A stretch of DNA of 64,000 bases from positions 2,724,501 to 2,788,500 of the forward strand of contig NZ_CP090953.1 of assembly GCF_021513175.1 (NCBI RefSeq), in the 5' to 3' direction. This stretch comes from Sphingomonas sp. S2-65. GTDB lineage: Bacteria; Pseudomonadota; Alphaproteobacteria; Sphingomonadales; Sphingomonadaceae. The notes under the pieces were generated by a model. That model did not search any database, was not told where the DNA came from, and saw nothing but the letters and a program-made list of their open reading frames with translations. Each line of letters begins with the position of its first letter. Positions within the stretch are counted from its first letter, which is position 1. The position numbers and the translations under genes were made by a program. Shown one piece after another: positions 57,732 through 64,000 of this stretch.

Positions 57732-58448
57732 ATGGCTACCAAGGGACCCAAGCCGGGTACGCGCGTCAGCAAGCCGGCAGTGCCTGTGGTTGAGGCTGTG
57801 GCAGCCCCCGTTCAGAAGCTCGCGCCCGAATCCGTGATCGAGGCAGACGCCCCGATCAATGCGTCCGGAGCCGTGCCGGCGGTGGCAGCAGCGTCGCAGG
57901 AAGTCGTCGAAGCCGTGGCAGAGCAGGTTGAACCCGCCGCCGCGCACCCCGTCAACGAAGCCGACACCGCCGGCGAGGCGGCTCGGGAGAGCATCGTCAA
58001 GGAAAGCACCATGGAAACCACGATCGAAACCAACGGCGCCAAGGCGCAGGCATTTTTCTCCGACTTCACCGACCGCACCCGCGCGGCCGTGGAGAAGTCG
58101 ACCAAGCTGGCCGAGGACGCCGGCGAGTTCGCCAAGGGCAATTTGGAAGCGCTCGCCGAATCGAGCCGCATCGCCGCCAAGGGGCTTGAGAGCTTCGGCC
58201 AGGAAGCCGCCGAATATGGCCGCAAGTCGTACGAGCACGCCACTTCGGCGATGAAGACGCTGTCGACGATCAAGTCGCCGACCGATTTCTTCAAGTTCCA
58301 GAGCGATTTCGTGCGCGGCGTGTTCGACGCCTATGTCGCCGAGACTTCGAAGAACACCGAGGCGATGATCAAGCTGGCAGGCGACGCGGCGCAGCCGCTG
58401 TCGAACCGAGTCGCGGTCGCAGTCGAAAAGGTGAAGACCGCGGCCTGA
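57732..58448 (+). CDS. Phasin family granule-associated protein
   Basis: Coats PHA granules. The 238-residue protein has an Ala/Pro/Val-rich N-terminal part (about 1-90) and a helical phasin domain (about 94-238) with [38 protein letters not shown] and [18 protein letters not shown]. An internal ATG at 58011 has AAGGAAAG six bases upstream and would give a 145-residue phasin without the N-terminal part. Next to phaC, with its own regulated promoter and a terminator after it. Confidence 0.92.
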   Translation: MATKGPKPGTRVSKPAVPVVEAVAAPVQKLAPESVIEADAPINASGAVPAVAAASQEVVEAVAEQVEPAAAHPVNEADTAGEAARESIVKESTMETTIETNGAKAQAFFSDFTDRTRAAVEKSTKLAEDAGEFAKGNLEALAESSRIAAKGLESFGQEAAEYGRKSYEHATSAMKTLSTIKSPTDFFKFQSDFVRGVFDAYVAETSKNTEAMIKLAGDAAQPLSNRVAVAVEKVKTAA

Positions 58449-58471
58449 ACCGGTCGCGTCCGAACAGACCG

Positions 58472-58501
58472 AGGGCGGTCGCCACCCGGCGGCCGCCCTT
58501 T
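58472..58501 (+). terminator. Hairpin terminator after the phasin gene
   Basis: AGGGCGGTCGCC pairs with GGCGGCCGCCCT (one G-T pair) over a four-base loop and is followed by a T-rich stretch (TTTGTCGTTT). It lies 23 bases after the phasin stop and separates phasin from clpS. Confidence 0.7.
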
Positions 58502-58599
58502 GTCGTTTCATGGAATCGGCACATAAGCGTATCCGCCGCCTTGCCTCGCTCTCGGCGAATCCATATTTTCCGCTCCTGATGGTCGAACTTGAGAACACA

Positions 58600-58947
58600 A
58601 TGATCCGGATGGCTGAAGACGGCGACCATGATGATGGCGGCAATGGCCGCGATCCTTCGGTCGGGCTCGCCACCCGCACCCGCACCCGCACCAAGAAGCC
58701 GACACCGTATCGCGTGCTGATGCTCAACGATGATTACACGCCGATGGAATTCGTGGTGCTGGTGCTGCAGCGCTTCTTCAGGATGACGATGGAAGAAGCG
58801 ACGCAGGTGATGCTTCACGTCCACCAGCGCGGCGTGGGCGTATGCGGCGTGTTCAGCTACGAGGTGGCCGAGACCAAGGTGAGCCAGGTGATGGACTTCG
58901 CCCGGCAGAACCAGCACCCGCTGCAGTGCACGCTGGAAAAGGCCTGA
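58600..58947 (+). CDS. clpS: ATP-dependent Clp protease adaptor ClpS
   Basis: Adaptor that delivers N-end-rule substrates to ClpA. The 115-residue protein has a flexible N-terminal extension (about 1-30, with an RTRTRTKK stretch), then the core [18 protein letters not shown] and the hydrophobic pocket region [13 protein letters not shown], ending [16 protein letters not shown] 58600 is chosen; further in-frame ATGs lie on both sides. No clpA is visible. Confidence 0.94.
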   Translation: MIRMAEDGDHDDGGNGRDPSVGLATRTRTRTKKPTPYRVLMLNDDYTPMEFVVLVLQRFFRMTMEEATQVMLHVHQRGVGVCGVFSYEVAETKVSQVMDFARQNQHPLQCTLEKA

Positions 58948-58993
58948 CGCGGCGAGGCGAGGTCCCTCGCGATGCGGGGACGACCAGGTCGGC

Positions 58994-59725
58994 TCAGGCC
59001 GCCGGCAACCAGCTCAGGTCCAGCCCTTCGTACCGGTTCACGTAGTTCGCGGCCCGCGCCAGCGCGCGTTCGTCGACCAGCGTGACCTTGCCGGCCTCGC
59101 GCGCGATCAGCCGGTCTTCCTCCAGCTGGCGCAGCATGCGGTTCACATGCACCGCCGTCAGCCCGGTCGCGTCGCCGATCTCTTCCTGCGTCAACCCCAG
59201 CGCGAACACATTGGCGATGCTCTTGTCCGCCCCGCGCAGCCGGTTGCGCAGCTCGAGCAGCAACGCCGCCACGCGCGCCTTGGCACTGGTCCGTCCCAGC
59301 GCCGCCAGACGGTCGGTCAGCGCCACGCGCTCGATCTGGGCATGCACCATGATCATCGCCGATAGCCGCGGATGCGCGATCATGATGTCGGCCAATGCCG
59401 TCCGGTCGAACGGGGAGACGGTGCAGTCCGACAGCGCCGCTAGGGTCTCGGGGGCTTCGCGGTAAATCGCGCTCGACATGCCCAGCATGTCGCCGGGGAA
59501 CAGGAAGCGCAGGATCTGCCGGCTGCCGTCGTCCAGCAGGACATAGCTCATCATCAGCCCCTTGCGGAGGATGAACATCTCTCCGCACGGCTCGTTCTCG
59601 CGCTGAAGCACCGCCCCGCGGCGCACTTGCCGCTGGCGTGACTCCAGCTTCTCCAGCGTCGCGCGCTCGGCCGACGTCAGTTCCACAAGCTCGCTCAAGA
59701 TTTCAGCGAAACAACTAATCGCCAC
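58994..59725 (-). CDS. Crp/Fnr family transcriptional regulator
   Basis: A 243-residue regulator with a cyclic-nucleotide-type sensor domain (RGAVLQRENEPCGEMFILRKG, RFLFPGDMLGMSSAI) and a C-terminal helix-turn-helix (LTQEEIGDATGLTAVHVNRMLRQL). The N-terminal cluster of cysteines needed for an Fnr iron-sulfur centre is absent, so direct oxygen sensing is unlikely. The start is uncertain: GTG 59725 is chosen, TTG 59755 is an alternative. An Fnr-like half-palindrome (59779-59792) lies upstream and could be an autoregulatory site. Confidence 0.9.
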   Translation of the reverse strand: MAISCFAEILSELVELTSAERATLEKLESRQRQVRRGAVLQRENEPCGEMFILRKGLMMSYVLLDDGSRQILRFLFPGDMLGMSSAIYREAPETLAALSDCTVSPFDRTALADIMIAHPRLSAMIMVHAQIERVALTDRLAALGRTSAKARVAALLLELRNRLRGADKSIANVFALGLTQEEIGDATGLTAVHVNRMLRQLEEDRLIAREAGKVTLVDERALARAANYVNRYEGLDLSWLPAA

Positions 59726-59778
59726 GCTTCTCGCTTCCCCCACCGCCCAGTGCAAAGCAGTACCTTGGAATCAGTGCA

Positions 59779-59792
59779 TTAAAGTCGATCAA
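59779..59792. promoter_or_regulatory. Candidate Fnr/FixK-like box
   Basis: TTAAAGTCGATCAA differs from the TTGA-N6-TCAA consensus at one position. It lies between the divergent Crp/Fnr regulator and murA, about 55 bases before the regulator start. The match is short, so it is tentative. Confidence 0.35.
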
Positions 59793-59848
59793 TCCCCGTC
59801 AACGGCCTGCCGCTTGCACCGCGCCCGGGAGCGAGTAGAAGCTCGGCC

Positions 59849-61132
59849 ATGGATCGAATTCTCATTCGCGGCGGCAACCGCCTTTCCGGCAAGATCACCA
59901 TCTCGGGCGCGAAGAATGCCGCCCTGACGTTGATGCCCTGTGCCTTGCTGACCGACGAACCGCTAACGCTGCGGAACCTGCCACGGCTTGCAGACGTCGA
60001 CAGCTTCGGACATCTACTGAATGTCCTTGGCGCCTCGACGTCGATCGAAGGCACGCGGCCGAGCGAATTCGGGCGAGTCATGACCGCGCACGCGGGGAAT
60101 CTCAGTTCGACGGTCGCCCCCTACGACATCGTGCGCAAGATGCGCGCGTCCATCCTGGTGCTCGGCCCGCTCGTCGGCCGCGCGGGTGAAGCGACGGTGT
60201 CGCTTCCGGGCGGCTGCGCGATCGGCAACCGTCCGATCGACCTGCACTTGAAGGCCTTGGAGGCGATCGGTGCCGAAATCGAACTGGCTGCAGGCTATGT
60301 GAAGGCGACCGCGCCGGGCGGGCGGCTGAAGGGCGGCGAATTCCGCTTCCCCGTCGTCTCGGTGGGCGCGACCGAAAACGTGCTGATGGCGGCAGTCACC
60401 GCCCGCGGCACCACCGTGCTCGACAACGCGGCGCGCGAGCCCGAGATCGTCGACCTCTGCAACCTGCTGGTGGCGATGGGCGCCTCGATTGACGGCATCG
60501 GCACCGACAGGCTGGTGATCGAAGGCCGCGAGCGGCTGCACGGCGCGACCTACAGCGTTATGCCCGACCGTATCGAAGCAGGCAGCTATGCCTGCGCCGC
60601 GGCGATCACCGGCGGCGACCTGGATCTGGTGGGCGCGTCGGCGGCGGACATGCGCGCGACGCTCGATGCGCTGACCGAAGCCGGCATCACCGTCGAGGAA
60701 AAGGCCGACGCCATCCGCGTCGCCGCGCCGAACGGCATCAAGCCGCTGACGCTGTCCACCGCCCCGTTCCCCGGCTTCGCGACGGACATGCAGGCGCAGT
60801 TCATGGCGATGCTGTGCATGGCGCAGGGTACGAGCACGCTGACCGAGACGATTTTCGAGAACCGCTACATGCACGTCCCGGAACTCGCACGCATGGGGGC
60901 CGACATCGCGGTCAACGGCCGCACCGCCGAAGTGCACGGCGTCCGCAAGATGACCGGCGCCCAAGTGATGGCGACCGATCTGCGCGCGTCGATGAGTCTG
61001 ATCCTCGCCGGTCTAGCCGCAGAGGGGGAAACCCAGGTCAGCCGAGTGTATCATCTCGATCGCGGATATGAGCGGCTGGAAGAGAAGCTCCAGGGCGTCG
61101 GCGCCGACATCGAGCGCGTCGGCGACGGCTAA
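59849..61132 (+). CDS. murA: UDP-N-acetylglucosamine 1-carboxyvinyltransferase
   Basis: First committed enzyme of peptidoglycan synthesis. The 427-residue protein has the N-terminal ISGAKNAAL with the catalytic Lys-Asn region, the fosfomycin-target cysteine at about C123 in [15 protein letters not shown], and the C-terminal [16 protein letters not shown]. Cysteine presence suggests normal fosfomycin sensitivity at this site. It is divergent from the Crp/Fnr gene. A large inverted repeat follows. Confidence 0.97.
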   Translation: MDRILIRGGNRLSGKITISGAKNAALTLMPCALLTDEPLTLRNLPRLADVDSFGHLLNVLGASTSIEGTRPSEFGRVMTAHAGNLSSTVAPYDIVRKMRASILVLGPLVGRAGEATVSLPGGCAIGNRPIDLHLKALEAIGAEIELAAGYVKATAPGGRLKGGEFRFPVVSVGATENVLMAAVTARGTTVLDNAAREPEIVDLCNLLVAMGASIDGIGTDRLVIEGRERLHGATYSVMPDRIEAGSYACAAAITGGDLDLVGASAADMRATLDALTEAGITVEEKADAIRVAAPNGIKPLTLSTAPFPGFATDMQAQFMAMLCMAQGTSTLTETIFENRYMHVPELARMGADIAVNGRTAEVHGVRKMTGAQVMATDLRASMSLILAGLAAEGETQVSRVYHLDRGYERLEEKLQGVGADIERVGDG

Positions 61133-61172
61133 CAGGGCAGGCTTGACGCCCCGAGAAGGTTACGAAGTACCT

Positions 61173-61254
61173 CGTCATCCCGGCCTTGAGCCGGGATCCC
61201 GCTTCTTCTGACGGTTCGAGGCAGCGGGACCCCGGCTCAAGGCCGGGGTGACGA
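61173..61254. repeat. Large inverted repeat downstream of murA
   Basis: Two arms of about 30 bases (61173-61203 and 61224-61254) are inverted copies with two mismatches; each arm includes CCGGCCTTGAGCCGGG or its complement. The spacer is about 22 bases. It lies between convergent murA and the GH92 gene and may work as a two-way terminator as well as being an interspersed repeat pair. Confidence 0.85.
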
Positions 61255-61265
61255 AGAGGAGTTGT

Positions 61266-63599
61266 TTAGCGCGTGCTCATCGAAAAGGGCCGGGCCGCTT
61301 GGCTGGTGCCCCAGTTCTTGTTCGGCGCAGCCTGCATCGTGAACCGCAACTCGCCACCCGCGACGACCTCCTCGTGGCGTAGGAAGCTGCGCTCCAGCGG
61401 TTTTCCATTCAGCGTCACCCGCCCGACATAGCGGTTCGCGTCCGACAGTCCGTCCGCCACCACGGTGAAGCGCTTGCCGTTCGGCAGGTTCAGTGCCGCG
61501 CGGTCGAGGAACGGCCGCCCGATCACATATTCGTTCGACCCCGGCGCCACCGGATAGAATCCCAATGATGTGAACACGAACCAAGCCGACATCTGCCCCA
61601 GATCATCATTTCCCGACAATCCGTCGGGCGTCGGCTTGTACTGGCTCTCGACGATCTGCTTCAGCCGCTCCTGCGTGCGCCACGGCCGGCCGGCATAGCT
61701 GTAGAGATACGCCACATGATGGCTCGGCTCGTTGCCGTGGATGTACTGGCCGATCAGCCCGGCGATATCCTCGGCATGGCTGTAATCGACCTTGGAATTG
61801 TCGAATTCGAACATCGCGTCGAGCTTCTTGACCGCCGCCGCGTCGCCGCCCAGCAGCTTGAACATCGCCGCCTGATCCTGCGGTACGAACCACGAATATT
61901 GCCAGGCATTGCCCTCGGTATAGTCGCTGCCATAGTTGATCGCGGTGGGGTCGAAGGGCACGCGGAAGCTGCCGTCGGCCTTGCGCGCGCGCAGGAAGCC
62001 GGTTTTCGCGTCGAAGCTGTTGCGCCAGTTGCCCGCGCGCTTCTCGAACTCTGCGGCGACGTCGCCCTTGCCCAGCGCCCGCGCCATCCGCGCGATGGTC
62101 CAATCGTCATACGCATATTCGACTGTCTTCGACGCCGCCTCGGGCTCGCGGTCGATCGGCGCGTAGCCCAGCTTCATATAGTCGCCCAGGCCACCATAAG
62201 GCGCATAGCGGGCGCTCGCGGTCATCGCGTCGAGCGCCTTGGCCGGATCGAAGCCGCGAATGCCTTTCAGATAGGCGTCGGCGATCACCGGCACGCCGTG
62301 GTAGCCGATCATCGTCCAGGTCTCGCGCCCTTGGAACTGCCACACCGGCAGGATGCCGAACGGGCTCGCTTGCTGGCTGGCGATCAGCGAGTTGACGAAG
62401 TCTGCGTTGCGCTGCTCGGGCTGGACCAGCAGCAGCAGCGGGTGTTCGGCGCGGAAGGTATCCCACAGCGAAAAGGTCGAATGGAAGGTGAAGCCTTTCG
62501 CCTGGTGCACCTGATCGTCGGGGCCGCGATAGCGCCCGTCCGCATCCGAAAGCACGCTCGGTGCGACAAGCGTGTGGTAGAGCGCCGAGTAGAAAGTCTT
62601 GCGCATCACCGCCGGCGCGTCGACATCCACGGCACCCAGCGCCGCTTCCCAGGCCTTGCGAGTGCCGTTGCGCACGGCGTCGAACCCGCCGACTTCGCTG
62701 TCAAGGTTGGCGACCGCGCCGTCCTCGTCGACGCTGGAGATCGCCACCTTCACTTCGAGCGGCCGATCGAGCACGCCGAAATCGAGTCGCGCGACCAGAG
62801 CGGTGCCGTGCAATTGCGCGGCATCGTCAGCGCCGCGGCTCGGCCCCTGGAAGCCCTTATACGGCACTTGCTCCTCGCGGTTGAGGAATGCGTGGCCGGT
62901 CAACGGTGCCGACGGGCGGATCGCGAAGAACAGTTTGCGGCCCGCGGCCCAGCCGCGCGTCTCACGCATACCGGTGATCGTGCCGTCGGGCCGCAGCCGC
63001 ACCGTCGACCACAGGATCTTGCCGGGATAATTGTATAGTGAACTGCGCAGGTCGAGCAGCAGGTGCGCGGCCTTGCCGGCGGGAAACGCGTAGCGCTGGA
63101 CGCCGACGCGGGTGCCCGCGGTCATTTCCGCACGAACCCCGGCATCGGCCAGCGTCACTGCGTAATAGCCCGGCTGCGCCGTCTCGCTGGCATGGTCGAA
63201 GCGCGAGCGGTATCCGGAGCCCGGCTGCTTTGCGTCGCCAGGCTCCAGCACGACGGTGTCGCCGGCAACCGGCATCATCAGGAAGTCGCCCAGATCCGAG
63301 TGCCCCGCACCAGAGAAATGGGTCATCGAGAAGCCCTGGATGGTCGGATCGTCGTAGCGATAGCCCGCGGCATGGCCGTAGCATTCGCGGATCAGGCACC
63401 CCGTGTCCGTATCCGGGCTCAACTGCACCATCCCGAACGGCGCCACCGCGCCGGGAAAGGTATGGCCTTCGCCGCCGGTGCCGACGAGCGGATCCGCCGA
63501 GGCATAGGGTGTGTTCGCGGTCTCCTGAGCGCTCAAGGGCGCTGTGGTGAAGGCCAGGGCGGAGAGCGCGCACGCGGCACGGCGGAACTGCTTGGTCAT
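61266..63599 (-). CDS. GH92 family alpha-mannosidase, exported
   Basis: Likely removes alpha-linked mannose from glycans. The 777-residue protein has a signal peptide (ends near PLSAQ, about residue 24), an N-terminal beta domain starting DPLVGTGGEGHTFPGAVAPF, MTHFSGAGHSDLGDF, and a catalytic (alpha/alpha)6 domain with EGNAWQYSWFVPQD (acid Glu), NEPSHHVAYLYSYAGRPW and SGNDDLGQMSAWF (base Asp). ATG 63599 is chosen because it starts the signal peptide. Regulation not visible. Exported location suggests glycan scavenging with a TonB-type uptake system elsewhere. Confidence 0.94.
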   Translation of the reverse strand: MTKQFRRAACALSALAFTTAPLSAQETANTPYASADPLVGTGGEGHTFPGAVAPFGMVQLSPDTDTGCLIRECYGHAAGYRYDDPTIQGFSMTHFSGAGHSDLGDFLMMPVAGDTVVLEPGDAKQPGSGYRSRFDHASETAQPGYYAVTLADAGVRAEMTAGTRVGVQRYAFPAGKAAHLLLDLRSSLYNYPGKILWSTVRLRPDGTITGMRETRGWAAGRKLFFAIRPSAPLTGHAFLNREEQVPYKGFQGPSRGADDAAQLHGTALVARLDFGVLDRPLEVKVAISSVDEDGAVANLDSEVGGFDAVRNGTRKAWEAALGAVDVDAPAVMRKTFYSALYHTLVAPSVLSDADGRYRGPDDQVHQAKGFTFHSTFSLWDTFRAEHPLLLLVQPEQRNADFVNSLIASQQASPFGILPVWQFQGRETWTMIGYHGVPVIADAYLKGIRGFDPAKALDAMTASARYAPYGGLGDYMKLGYAPIDREPEAASKTVEYAYDDWTIARMARALGKGDVAAEFEKRAGNWRNSFDAKTGFLRARKADGSFRVPFDPTAINYGSDYTEGNAWQYSWFVPQDQAAMFKLLGGDAAAVKKLDAMFEFDNSKVDYSHAEDIAGLIGQYIHGNEPSHHVAYLYSYAGRPWRTQERLKQIVESQYKPTPDGLSGNDDLGQMSAWFVFTSLGFYPVAPGSNEYVIGRPFLDRAALNLPNGKRFTVVADGLSDANRYVGRVTLNGKPLERSFLRHEEVVAGGELRFTMQAAPNKNWGTSQAARPFSMSTR

Positions 63600-63747
63600 G
63601 CCAGTGGTTAGAGCATGACCCCGCACCCGTTCCAAGGGTGCTACATTGCACTTGCGTTACAGGCGTTTACCGCGACGGCGCCTGTCGCATGGGGGAACCA
63701 TCTCGCCGCACTGCCGGTTTAACATGCCGCAGGAGAGAGAAACTCAC

Positions 63748-64000
63748 ATGGCTACACGTATCCGCGAACTCCGACCCGTGTCGGGTTCGCAATTCCTCAC
63801 CGACAGCTTTCAACGCGGCCTCGCGCACTGGAATCGCGAGCGCCTCGAGCCAGGTTTCCCGAGCGACGACTGGCAGCGCACCTTCGACCGCGACCTGCGC
63901 ATGCAGCGCCTGGAGGGCGCGTTCCTCGAGGAGCTGCGCGCCGAAGTCGCCGATGAGGCAGCGCAGGCGCCGACGGATGTCGAGGGTTTCATCGCCTGGT
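63748..64000 (+). CDS. Unrecognised protein, C-terminus cut by window edge
   Basis: The first 84 residues are visible. A strong ribosome site (AGGAGAGAGA) precedes the ATG. The sequence is polar and mostly helical (FQRGLAHWNRERLEPGFP, RMQRLEGAFLEELRAEV), with no signal peptide or membrane helix. I do not recognise the family from this part. It lies 148 bases from, and divergent to, the GH92 gene. Confidence 0.7.
   Translation, partial: MATRIRELRPVSGSQFLTDSFQRGLAHWNRERLEPGFPSDDWQRTFDRDLRMQRLEGAFLEELRAEVADEAAQAPTDVEGFIAW

Noticed and set aside
58669..58698. CACCCGCACCCGCACC-type repeat in clpS considered as a mobile or phase-variable repeat
   Set aside because: It is a short codon-level repeat (RTRTRT) in the flexible ClpS N-terminus, which is commonly basic in relatives.

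Overview
The window is high-GC bacterial chromosome with tightly packed genes, frequent ATGA/GTGA/TGATG stop-start overlaps and many GTG or TTG starts. Gene content and protein sequences point to a sphingomonad-type alphaproteobacterium: an aa3 oxidase cluster with CtaG, DUF983 and SURF1 genes, a TonB-dependent receptor with its own outer-membrane signal, a PHA synthase with a phasin, ClpS, a bifunctional Rel/Spo enzyme, ergothioneine genes, and GC-rich interspersed palindromes of the kind common in sphingomonads. No rRNA, tRNA, CRISPR array, insertion sequence or prophage gene was seen. No stretch longer than 300 bases lacks a gene.

Layout. 1-5476 (minus): methyltransferase (cut by the edge), thrC, SURF1, DUF983, ctaE, ctaG, a small CoxF-like protein, cyoE. 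5546-7671: a small block (PhzF, ArsR, VOC protein, small membrane protein) that separates these from ctaD and ctaC (7816-10663), which end in a strong intrinsic terminator. 10832-17446 (plus): pyrE, pdxJ, acpS, lepB, AI-2E-type permease, maiA, TonB receptor. 17431-22850: a glycosyltransferase region with a coupled membrane protein / DUF2141 / glycosyltransferase trio. 23008-31819: pepN, tandem M28 peptidases, an epimerase, an EamA transporter and threonine aldolase. 31875-36854: PBP1A-type enzyme, HNH protein, gluQRS, HIG1-type small protein, cobalamin adenosyltransferase. 36898-39253: egtB-egtD. 39254-46498: DUF1176, hydroxyacyl-CoA dehydrogenase, NupC, VUT transporter, argB, YggT, DUF167, folD, MarC. 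46455-50578: GT-C-like membrane protein, GtrA, methyltransferase and GtrB-like GT2, which could form a lipid-linked sugar transfer system. 50590-59725: acetamidase, rel/spo, thioesterase, aminotransferase, phaC, phasin, clpS, Crp/Fnr regulator. 59849-64000: murA, GH92 mannosidase and a gene cut by the right edge.

The most unusual observations are two conserved enzymes carrying in-frame repetitive DNA. gluQRS contains a 138-nt palindromic element whose sister copy lies between pdxJ and acpS, where it appears to supply the acpS ribosome binding site. egtB contains a 135-nt insert built from three copies of a short repeat spaced by multiples of three. Also notable are a BlaI/MecI/CopY-type operator before the acetamidase gene, a phasin promoter with TGCAGCGCA motifs, a possible second phasin start, and the GtrABC-like cluster with a methyltransferase.
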